Assembly (NCBI GenBank): GCA_002427475.1
Contig: DIRG01000005.1
Coordinates: forward strand, 5,909 to 33,494
Length of the DNA: 27,586 nucleotides
Direction: 5' to 3'
From: Mageeibacillus sp. UBA5442
GTDB taxonomy: Bacteria; Bacillota; Clostridia; Saccharofermentanales; DTU023
Within the stretch, counting starts at the first letter, position 1. Each line of letters begins with the position of its first letter. The translations under genes were made by a program, and so were the position numbers. This document shows, piece after piece, positions 1-7,531 of the stretch. The notes beneath the pieces were generated by a model, which saw only the letters and a program-made list of their open reading frames with translations, ran no database searches and was not told the origin of the DNA.

Positions 1-483
1 ATAATGGGGCCAACAATCATTTGCGAGGATGTAGAAATAAGGTCAGGCGCCTTTATCCGCGGGAATGTCTTCGTCGGGCCGGGAAGTGTGCTTGGTAATT
101 CCTCGGAGCTGAAGAACAGCATTTTTGTAGATCATGTTCAGGCGCCACACTTCAATTATATAGGCGACAGCATTCTGGGCAGTGGCACTCATTTAGGCGC
201 AGGTGTTATCACTTCTAATCTGAAGTCGGATGGAACGAATATCTCTGTTCATACTAAAGAGGGCAGCGTACCCACGCACTTGCGCAAATTTGGAGCCATT
301 ACGGCTGAGATGGTTGAAGTCGGCTGCAATGCAGTTTTAAATCCGGGCAGTATGGTGGGAGCATCTAGCCGGATTTATCCTTTATCTTCTGTGAGAGAAT
401 ACGTACCGGCTCATTCAATTTACAAACGGGATGGGCAAATTGTTCCTCTTGTTTATGAGCAGGATACAGACGTGTTAAAATAG
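1..483 (+). CDS. Sugar-nucleotide (GlmU-like) left-handed beta-helix protein, 5' partial
   Basis: The frame is open through base 1, so the gene probably begins upstream; the ATG at 4 is likely internal. About 160 residues are visible. They show the hexapeptide-repeat pattern of a left-handed beta helix, with phrases such as IRGNVFVGPGSVLGNSSELK, HFNYIGDSILGSGTHLGAG and GCNAVLNPGSMVG. The HFNYIGDS..G..THLGAG segment resembles the acetyltransferase half of GlmU and stand-alone proteins annotated as UDP-N-acetylglucosamine pyrophosphorylase family. Such proteins act in the cytoplasm on sugar phosphates for cell-wall precursors. No nucleotidyltransferase domain is visible, so the exact substrate cannot be assigned. 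The stop is only 9 bases before the next gene, suggesting co-transcription. The fold is fairly sure, the substrate is not. Confidence 0.75.
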   Translation: MMGPTIICEDVEIRSGAFIRGNVFVGPGSVLGNSSELKNSIFVDHVQAPHFNYIGDSILGSGTHLGAGVITSNLKSDGTNISVHTKEGSVPTHLRKFGAITAEMVEVGCNAVLNPGSMVGASSRIYPLSSVREYVPAHSIYKRDGQIVPLVYEQDTDVLK

Positions 484-492
484 ATAGTACTT

Positions 493-1290
493 ATGATTAT
501 TGCCTTAATTATTTTTTTCATCGCTATCGTATTTCTTATGTGGCAGGGGACACTTTCTCTACCTCTAGGTATTGTGTTCAGTATTGGCACGATAGCAATT
601 TTGTTTTACCTCTTCATTAAAAATGCGCGCCTCTCACTTCGGCTGCAGAAGGCTATGAAAAGATATAAGGCTAAATGGGTTGGTGCTGTCGCAATTGTAT
701 CTGGCTTGTCCACTACGCTTAGTAGGGATAGTATCTTACTTCTTAACCGCCGCGATGAATTGATTATTGAAGGACCCCTACGCAGTATAACGATGCCGCT
801 GGAAGCAATCGAGCGTATCGGAGTTCTCTTTGGCGATAGTATAATGCGCTACAGCGATTATGATTTAGCAACACTACTTGAACTCGGTATGGTACCGAAT
901 TTATCGTATATTAGAGCATACTTGAAGCGTAATCCTCAGGCGAAACGTCAAAGGTTTATTTTAATTAAGCCTTTCGCAACGTCTGAAGAGCTAGAACGCT
1001 CCGATATGATTGTTTTAGTCGAGGGAGCCGCGCTTTCAAATCTACGCGCGTTACTGAGTCGCCCTGAGATTACGTCCATTGCGCGTGTAGTGGATAAGAG
1101 ATACAGCAAGCAAGATATTAAATCTGCAGGTAAAACAATCAAAACTGTAAAAACAGATAAAAGGATCGAAAATAAGCGTAGATTAATAAAAGAAAATTTC
1201 CCTGGACAAAATACTGGAACCCACGACTTGTGGGTCGGAAATGATTTCAGGGATAAAGGAGCAAACAATAATGGCAGTAAATCCCGATAA
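493..1290 (+). CDS. Hypothetical membrane protein with two N-terminal helices and a basic tail
   Basis: I do not recognise this 265-residue protein. Residues 1-22 and about 25-43 are strongly hydrophobic and form two membrane segments with a short loop between them. A cytoplasmic-type domain of mixed alpha/beta character follows (about 50-205). The C-terminus (about 208-265) is rich in Lys, Arg and Asn. No enzyme motif is visible. No clear ribosome site precedes the ATG. The gene starts 9 bases after the upstream stop and overlaps the MoxR gene by 20 bases, so it is probably translated with the MoxR-DUF58-transglutaminase set and may belong to that complex; this is inference from position. 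A 6-bp hairpin (1219-1235) lies in its 3' end just ahead of the next ribosome site. Confidence 0.7.
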   Translation: MIIALIIFFIAIVFLMWQGTLSLPLGIVFSIGTIAILFYLFIKNARLSLRLQKAMKRYKAKWVGAVAIVSGLSTTLSRDSILLLNRRDELIIEGPLRSITMPLEAIERIGVLFGDSIMRYSDYDLATLLELGMVPNLSYIRAYLKRNPQAKRQRFILIKPFATSEELERSDMIVLVEGAALSNLRALLSRPEITSIARVVDKRYSKQDIKSAGKTIKTVKTDKRIENKRRLIKENFPGQNTGTHDLWVGNDFRDKGANNNGSKSR

Positions 1291-2224
1291 GGCCTGTGCC
1301 TTAGCGCTAGCTATTGAAAATAATGTTTCACAGGTGATGGTAGGTAAGAGCAAGACCATTCGCCTTTTACTTATCGCCTTGACGGCAGGAGGGCACGTTC
1401 TGATTGAAGATGTGCCGGGGATTGGCAAAACAACCTTGGTAACCGCTTTAGCGCGGTCACTTGATTTGGATTTTTCCCGCATTCAGTTCACTCCGGACGT
1501 AATGCCGTCGGATGTCAGCGGATATAACCTCTATGATCAGAAAACCGGAGACTTTATCTTTAAGCCGGGTGCAATCATGACACAGATCTTATTGGCTGAC
1601 GAAATAAACAGAACGTCGCCAAAGACCCAATCTGCACTTTTGGAAGCAATGCAGGAGAATCAGGTGACTGTTGATCAGACAACCTATGAACTGCCGCAAC
1701 CATTTATGGTCATGGCCACGCAAAATCCGATTGAGCAGCAGGGTACGTATGTTTTGCCTGAAGCACAACTGGATCGATTCATGTTTCGCATGACGCTTGG
1801 TTACCCCACGGCTCAGGAAGAGATCAATATTATGTCTCGTTTTTCTAGCGATAATCCTGTGGAAAACTTGCAGCCGGTAGCGTCTGCGGGGGATGTCCTC
1901 TGGCTGCGAGATCAAGCGAGGCAGGTCTATGTTGCAGACGCTATCAAAATATACATCACTAATCTGGCTCAGCAGACGAGGCGGCATCCTGACGTTGAAC
2001 TGGGTGCAAGTCCCAGAGCTTCCTTAATGCTACTTCAGGCCAGCAAGGCTGCAGCTTTGCTAAGCGGGCGCGACTACGTCATCCCTGATGATGTTCAGGG
2101 CCTCTTGCATTATGTTTTTGATCATCGTCTTCTGATCAAGGCCGAGGGTCGTTTGCGCGGCGCAGAGACAAGCAGTATTGTTGAATCACTGAAGGGAACT
2201 GTTCAAGTCCCGACGCAAAAATGA
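1271..2224 (+). CDS. MoxR-family AAA+ ATPase
   Basis: This 317-residue protein has the MoxR/RavA-type AAA+ core. The Walker A motif VPGIGKTT is at residues 48-55, Walker B ILLADE at 106-111 followed by INRTSPKTQSALLEAMQE, and the sensor-1 segment ATQNPIEQQGTYVLPEAQLD at 149-168. The start at 1271 is chosen because AAAGGAG lies at 1255-1261; an in-frame ATG at 1241 has no such site. MoxR ATPases act in the cytoplasm as chaperone-like remodelers and are commonly paired with DUF58 proteins. Here the DUF58 gene follows with an ATGA overlap (start 2221, stop 2222-2224), so the two are probably translationally coupled. The client protein is unknown. Confidence 0.95.
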   Translation: MAVNPDKACALALAIENNVSQVMVGKSKTIRLLLIALTAGGHVLIEDVPGIGKTTLVTALARSLDLDFSRIQFTPDVMPSDVSGYNLYDQKTGDFIFKPGAIMTQILLADEINRTSPKTQSALLEAMQENQVTVDQTTYELPQPFMVMATQNPIEQQGTYVLPEAQLDRFMFRMTLGYPTAQEEINIMSRFSSDNPVENLQPVASAGDVLWLRDQARQVYVADAIKIYITNLAQQTRRHPDVELGASPRASLMLLQASKAAALLSGRDYVIPDDVQGLLHYVFDHRLLIKAEGRLRGAETSSIVESLKGTVQVPTQK

Positions 2225-3444
2225 CGGTTTTATTCGTATTATTAGTTTTAATGATTGTGCCGCTTCTGGCAGGAGTGAGCTATTTTGGTTTGACAGTTTT
2301 TAAGATAGCTTTCTTATTTGTTGTTTTATTATTGCTGTATTCCATTATAGAAATCCTGTATCTGCGACGTCGTTTGCGTATCGGACGAGTTGAAACTCAA
2401 GCTGAAACAAGCAGGGGCGATTACGCGGATTTCAGATTGGCCATTAGTCTTAAAAGCCTCTTCTTACCTGCGGAGATTTCGGTTTCGGCCTGGTATGGCT
2501 TGACAGACAGGACCATGGAGCCTGAGCAACACCTTGTGCGCCGCAGCCTTGTGCCGGGCAGGGAAGAAGAGATTATTATCAGCATGGAGGCTAGACATAC
2601 CGGTTGGTTGCAGCTGGACGAAGTCAACGTTGTTTTGCGTGGTCTCTTCGGTATTTTACAGTCTAAATATACATACAGTCCGGCTAAGCAAGAAATGCGG
2701 ACTCTGGTTTTGCCTCTGGCTTCGTTTGACTCAACCGCAATTGTCAATGCTATGCGTGAGACGAAGGATGGCAATGTCGAACGCAAACGAATAGAAGACC
2801 GCAGTGATGAGATTGACACCTTAAGGGAATATGCTCCAGGTGACGATGCGCGTCGTATACATTGGCAAGTCAGTGCACGCTTGCAATCGCTGATGGTTAA
2901 GCAATACGAGGAACCCTTAGAGATGCGCACGGCTGTAATGGTGGACGAATACACCGGTTACGAAGCGATGGAAACGGAATGGGAGTGCGAACAGGCTTTG
3001 AATAGGCGAGACTTGCTGCTGGATTCTGCTGCGGGGATTCTGCGTGAGTTTCTTAAGAATGAACTTTATATCCGCTTGGATACGGGTGAGAGATCTTCGG
3101 TCGGTATTTTTAGCAAAAAAATTGAAAACCTACATTCTCTCCGACGACAGCTGGCTTTGTTGCCCGTAGATTCTACGCCTGAGATTGGTACCATGATACT
3201 TCATGAACTGGATCAGGTTTCTGCGGATCGTTATCTTTTGCTAGCGACAAGGCTTAGTTTCGATTCGGTAACTGCAATAGTCAAGTTGAAAGAGCAGGCG
3301 CGTTACGTTAGCCTTTTCTATTTCGTCGAGGAACCTCCTGCATATGATATGGAAAAAGCCTTCGAGCGGATGCGATTGGTTGGAGTTGACGTATATGTAT
3401 ATGTCTATGCCTCCAGTAGAATTCTACAAGAACGGAAGAAATAA
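2221..3444 (+). CDS. DUF58 domain membrane protein
   Basis: This is a 407-residue protein. Residues 1-20 and about 24-46 are hydrophobic and form two closely spaced membrane helices, followed by a basic stop-transfer stretch (LRRRLRIGR). The DUF58 signature REYAPGDDARRIHWQVSAR is at about 202-220, which identifies the family. The region after it has the character of a VWA-like domain, as DUF58 proteins often do. Family members occur next to MoxR ATPases and transglutaminase-like proteins. They are thought to be membrane adaptors or effectors of that ATPase, but their biochemical role is not established. The gene overlaps the end of the MoxR gene and ends 5 bases before the transglutaminase-like gene. 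Confidence 0.93.
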   Translation: MTVLFVLLVLMIVPLLAGVSYFGLTVFKIAFLFVVLLLLYSIIEILYLRRRLRIGRVETQAETSRGDYADFRLAISLKSLFLPAEISVSAWYGLTDRTMEPEQHLVRRSLVPGREEEIIISMEARHTGWLQLDEVNVVLRGLFGILQSKYTYSPAKQEMRTLVLPLASFDSTAIVNAMRETKDGNVERKRIEDRSDEIDTLREYAPGDDARRIHWQVSARLQSLMVKQYEEPLEMRTAVMVDEYTGYEAMETEWECEQALNRRDLLLDSAAGILREFLKNELYIRLDTGERSSVGIFSKKIENLHSLRRQLALLPVDSTPEIGTMILHELDQVSADRYLLLATRLSFDSVTAIVKLKEQARYVSLFYFVEEPPAYDMEKAFERMRLVGVDVYVYVYASSRILQERKK

Positions 3445-3449
3445 GAAAT

Positions 3450-5915
3450 TTGAGAAGAAAAGATAGAAAAATAACTTCATCAAATCTAATTTTGCGCGTA
3501 GGTCCTCAGAACGTTACTGAAGATTCGTTCTTTGATGGCGAACTATGGCAAATTTTGAGGCGCTTCCTATTCTGTTTCCTTTTTGCTTTATCACTCTTGC
3601 CACTATGGATGACGACTTTCAATTTAGAGATTAAGTGGCTGCAGCAAGGCTTGGTCTTGGCTGCGACTTATGTTCTTATCTATATTCTGAAACGCTATTC
3701 CAAGGCCCTGTCACGCTTTGTCGGGGTAATTCTTATCTTGGGCATCATCGGGGCTTTGGTGCCCGGCCTTCCTGTGCTCAGCTATATAGGTGAACCGATC
3801 TACTCGGTCTTTCAGTTAATTTACAATCGCATATCTTATGGTTTAGGTGTTGAGCGTATATTGCTGGAAGCGAGTTTTGTGGCTAGCGCCGGTTTCGTCG
3901 CTATTTTAGGCCTTTTAGTCGCTTTGATCATTTTATGGCGGCCACTTCCTCTGCTGGGCTTTGTTTTTTCTTCAATGCTTTTCGGTTTTGCTGAGGAAAT
4001 CAGCGAAAATGCCTCCGGCTATGGGTTAGAGCTGGCATATGCAGTCTCTATACTAATCATCCTCATAATTTGGTCTACGGGTGAGAGCAGGCATAGCTTG
4101 TCTTTTAGGAAAGATAAGCGGAAAAAACCCGTTCACAACAACTCTAATGAGAGAAGTAGGCGCAAACGGGCTCTTCCAGTCAGTATCATTGTCTTAGCGG
4201 TGCTGATCCTTCTAAATTCACTTATTCCCGTGGATGCTTTATACGTTAAGTCGCTTGATGATTATATGTCACGGCTTTTGGGACAAAGATATCAGGAGCC
4301 GTCTGCGATTCCTTTCCTGCAATTCTCACTCAGAGATTTAGGCTATTATCCGTTGGAAAACAGATTGGGCGGAACTCCCGACTTGTCCGATGAACCTTAT
4401 ATGTATGTGGACACGGATTCCAGACCGATACATCTGCGTGGTACAGCATATTTTGAATACACGGGGCTTGCTTGGACTCAAGATTTGATGAATCCAAACT
4501 GGTTGATGGCTCATTCTCGGAACGTTGAGGCACAAAAACAGATTCTAGGTCAGCTGCATGCATTTGATGAAGGTTCGATTCAAAGTCTACTGCCTGACAG
4601 AAGTTTTGAGTTAAGGCCTGCCCGCGAACAACAAGTTATATTTCATGGAGGCAGACCCAGTGATTTTGTGAGCCTTGATGGTGGTTCGTTTAATGTTTAC
4701 TTCAATCAGAGTGGTAACTTGTATCTAGATCGTCGCATCACAGAAGACGGATATAGAGGCATCGGCCAGTGGTTTTCAGTGCGTGATATGCATGACGTAG
4801 AGAATCTGGAAAACTTGATTGATCTTTTTCCCACGCTTCAAATGTCGGCAGATGAGAGGTCGCGTTGGTTAGCTTTACCGCAACTGCCAACATTAAGAAC
4901 CGTCCTGCAAGAAAAGCATCCGGAGCTGGAGGAATTAGTTTACGGCGCTGCGAGCAGTGATGCGGAGAGAGCGAGTGCCATCCGTACTTATTTGGCTGAA
5001 AACTTTACCTACTCTTTGAATGTAGAGATGCCTCCGGACGACCGCGATTTTGTCACTTACTTTTTGGAAAGCGGTGTTGGTTACTGTACCTATTTCGGAA
5101 CTGCGCTGACAGTGCTTTTGCGTACCGCAGGAATACCTGCTCGCTACGTGGAAGGTTTCCTGCTCCCGCAGTCTCAGACTTCCTCAACGCGCGAACTTAC
5201 AGGTAGAAATGGTCACGCTTGGACCGAAGTGTGGTTTGACGGACTCGGCTGGGTCCCTCTCGATGCGACTCCTTCAGCAACGCTAGATCAAATGGAGAAT
5301 AGACAGACGGTAGATCCGGAACAGCCACAACCAACAGAACCCGCCCCAACGGAGACTGTGACTGAAACTGAAAGGGTGTCAGGACCGGAAGAAACAGAAA
5401 GCGAAGATTTGCCATCCAGAGAAGACGCCGATTTTCCTCTCTTGGGTATTCTGCTTTTTATACTAAAATTGTTATTATATATTTTGCTCTTCAGTTCACC
5501 GATTTGGCTTTATGTCCTCTGGCGCTACTGGGTTTACAAACGTCGCCATGATTCGGAATATCTGCAGAGAATGCTGGACGAGGGCTCTGTTGAAGCTTTA
5601 GTTTGCAAAATTGACCTTGATCTGCAAGCCATGTGGAAGCTGGAGGGTAATAGCAGGAATCAGGGCGAAACTATTCGTGAGTTCGCTCAGCGAGTGAGTC
5701 GCGAAAGCAATACTGAGATTGACCAGATTTATCTGGATTTGACCGAAAAAATATATTACGATGATCCGGATGAGTTCATGATCACAGAGGAAGACTTGAA
5801 AGCTTTCTTCACTTTTTACGAAAATGAAGAACGCCGTTTGAAAGTAAACTTGCCGCGGAAAGACTGGCTCTTAAAGCGTTTCCTGTGGTCGGACTATCAT
5901 CCACTACCGCGATAA
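3450..5915 (+). CDS. Membrane transglutaminase-like (TgpA-type) protein
   Basis: The 821-residue product starts at a TTG; a GGAAG at 3434-3438 is the only nearby ribosome-site candidate, so the start is moderately sure. Several hydrophobic segments lie between residues 36 and 208 (about 36-56, 66-81, 91-111, 142-163, 166-182 and 193-208), and another at 241-260. A large extracytoplasmic region follows. The transglutaminase-like core carries a plausible Cys-His-Asp triad: C546 in VGYCTYFG, H589 in NGHAWTEVW and D605 in PLDATPS. A Pro/Glu/Thr-rich linker (about 614-660), one more membrane helix (663-690) and a charged C-terminal cytoplasmic domain (DUF4129-like) complete it. This is the architecture of TgpA/YebA-type proteins found with MoxR and DUF58. 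The catalytic residues suggest peptidase or transglutaminase activity on an envelope substrate, which is unknown. Confidence 0.9.
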   Translation: MRRKDRKITSSNLILRVGPQNVTEDSFFDGELWQILRRFLFCFLFALSLLPLWMTTFNLEIKWLQQGLVLAATYVLIYILKRYSKALSRFVGVILILGIIGALVPGLPVLSYIGEPIYSVFQLIYNRISYGLGVERILLEASFVASAGFVAILGLLVALIILWRPLPLLGFVFSSMLFGFAEEISENASGYGLELAYAVSILIILIIWSTGESRHSLSFRKDKRKKPVHNNSNERSRRKRALPVSIIVLAVLILLNSLIPVDALYVKSLDDYMSRLLGQRYQEPSAIPFLQFSLRDLGYYPLENRLGGTPDLSDEPYMYVDTDSRPIHLRGTAYFEYTGLAWTQDLMNPNWLMAHSRNVEAQKQILGQLHAFDEGSIQSLLPDRSFELRPAREQQVIFHGGRPSDFVSLDGGSFNVYFNQSGNLYLDRRITEDGYRGIGQWFSVRDMHDVENLENLIDLFPTLQMSADERSRWLALPQLPTLRTVLQEKHPELEELVYGAASSDAERASAIRTYLAENFTYSLNVEMPPDDRDFVTYFLESGVGYCTYFGTALTVLLRTAGIPARYVEGFLLPQSQTSSTRELTGRNGHAWTEVWFDGLGWVPLDATPSATLDQMENRQTVDPEQPQPTEPAPTETVTETERVSGPEETESEDLPSREDADFPLLGILLFILKLLLYILLFSSPIWLYVLWRYWVYKRRHDSEYLQRMLDEGSVEALVCKIDLDLQAMWKLEGNSRNQGETIREFAQRVSRESNTEIDQIYLDLTEKIYYDDPDEFMITEEDLKAFFTFYENEERRLKVNLPRKDWLLKRFLWSDYHPLPR

Positions 5916-5937
5916 TAATTATATAAAATATAGGAAT

Positions 5938-7440
5938 ATGATGGAAAATAAAAAAGAAAACAAAAACATAGATTTTTATATCGAAGAGATAAGGACTGCT
6001 GCAGAGGAATTTCATATTAATGAAACGCGCCCGCTCAGCTATTTTATTAGAACTTTTGGTTGCCAACAAAATGATAATGATAGTGAGATTTCAGCAGGTT
6101 TATTGGAGCACCTGGGGCTGGAAGCAGCTAGTCAAATAGAGGAAGCGGACATTGTAATCTTCAATACTTGTAGTGTCAGGGAAAACGCTGACCGGCGCTT
6201 CTACGGTCATTTGGGCAATCTCAAGACTTGGCGCAGCGAAGAAAAGCAACGCCGTATCGGTGTTATGGGCTGCATGCCGGGACAAGGCACACATAACAAG
6301 CACTTAAAGGATACATTTCCTTATATCGACTTTCTCCTAAATGCCGGCGATATGGGCAACCTGCCTCGGGCTTTGTACGAGTCTCGTGATCAAAGTGGTA
6401 AGCATTTCATAGTAGATCTGACTGATCAACCAAAGGAAATGACTTATCCCTCTTTGCCGGTCAAAAGGGAGAGCAGACACCGCGCTCTAATCTCTATCAT
6501 GTCCGGCTGCAATAATTTTTGCACATACTGCATCGTGCCGTATGCTAGGGGACGTGAAAGTAGCCGGGATCCGCAGGTGATTATTGCTGAAGCGCAAGCT
6601 GCAGTGGACAATGGTGCTAAAGAGATCATGTTGATTGGACAGAATGTAAATTCTTACGGTAACGACAAGCGCAGAAAGGGCGAATCAGGTTTTCCCAGCT
6701 TCGCCCAGCTGCTGAAAGAGATAGCCCAAATACCTGATTTGTCAGTACTCAGATACATGACCTCACATCCTAAGGATTTGAGTGACGAACTAATCGAAGT
6801 TATAGGTCAGTATGAAACTATCGAACCTCATGTCCATCTGCCCTTGCAGTCCGGTAGTACTCGACTGCTTAAAAAGATGAATCGCCGCTACACCGCAGAA
6901 CATTATCTGGGATTGGTTCAGAAGCTACGTGCAGCTCGTCCGGAGATAACTATTAGTACAGACATCATAGTCGGCTTCCCCGGAGAGACGGAAGAAGATT
7001 TTGAGGCTACACTAGGACTGATGGAAGCCGTGAAATTCGACCGCGCGTTCACCTTTATCTACAGTCCGCGTAGCGGTACGCCGGCGGCTGAATGGGAACA
7101 GAATGCAAGTGATGTAGAGATTCAAGAACGATTCGAACGCTTGTTGGATCTGCAAAACACGCACAGCTTGGAGTCAAACAAGACTTGTTTAGACAAGAGC
7201 ATCTATGTTTTAGTTAGCGGTCGCAGCAAAACAGATGAGGAAGTGTTTTCAGGTAGAACGAAAGATGACCGTTTGGTTAATTTTTCTGTGCCGGATGTAT
7301 CTCAGTTAGAAAACGAGTATGCATACACAGCACGCGGCGAGGCCGTTACCACTGTTATTTCAGAAGGCAGCGAGGTTCTAGTGAAGGTTACAAAGTCTAA
7401 GACTACCTCCCTGGAAGGGGTGTTTGAACGCTTGCTGTAA
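5938..7440 (+). CDS. miaB: tRNA-2-methylthio-N6-dimethylallyladenosine synthase MiaB
   Basis: MiaB is a radical-SAM methylthiotransferase that turns i6A at position 37 of tRNAs reading UNN codons into ms2i6A. Its substrate is made by MiaA, encoded further down the same run. The 500-residue protein has the N-terminal UPF0004 cluster ligands C42 (GCQQND), C78 (NTCSVRENA) and C112 (MGCMPG). The radical-SAM CxxxCxxC motif is at C191, C195 and C198 (SGCNNFCTYC), followed by IVPYARGRESSR, the hallmark of MiaB rather than of related enzymes. A TRAM-type RNA-binding segment fills about 425-498. Two adjacent ATGs (5938, 5941) are possible starts, with AGGA just before them. The roughly 35-residue N-terminal extension is usual in Clostridia. 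Confidence 0.97.
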   Translation: MMENKKENKNIDFYIEEIRTAAEEFHINETRPLSYFIRTFGCQQNDNDSEISAGLLEHLGLEAASQIEEADIVIFNTCSVRENADRRFYGHLGNLKTWRSEEKQRRIGVMGCMPGQGTHNKHLKDTFPYIDFLLNAGDMGNLPRALYESRDQSGKHFIVDLTDQPKEMTYPSLPVKRESRHRALISIMSGCNNFCTYCIVPYARGRESSRDPQVIIAEAQAAVDNGAKEIMLIGQNVNSYGNDKRRKGESGFPSFAQLLKEIAQIPDLSVLRYMTSHPKDLSDELIEVIGQYETIEPHVHLPLQSGSTRLLKKMNRRYTAEHYLGLVQKLRAARPEITISTDIIVGFPGETEEDFEATLGLMEAVKFDRAFTFIYSPRSGTPAAEWEQNASDVEIQERFERLLDLQNTHSLESNKTCLDKSIYVLVSGRSKTDEEVFSGRTKDDRLVNFSVPDVSQLENEYAYTARGEAVTTVISEGSEVLVKVTKSKTTSLEGVFERLL

Positions 7441-7531
7441 ATGCAATATGATATAAATATAAAATAAAACTATAAATAAAGATATTAGATTAGATGAGAT
7501 TAGAGACGAGTTTGAGGAAACAATTATAGAA

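Noticed and set aside
2421..2954. 177-codon open frame on the minus strand inside the DUF58 gene
   Set aside because: It is antisense to the DUF58 signature, with Ser/Arg-rich composition and no start signals.
7441..7531. AT-rich gap before mutS with GATTAGA repeats as a regulatory element
   Set aside because: Only two short copies are present and no promoter with both boxes could be defined; the base composition alone explains TATA-like strings.
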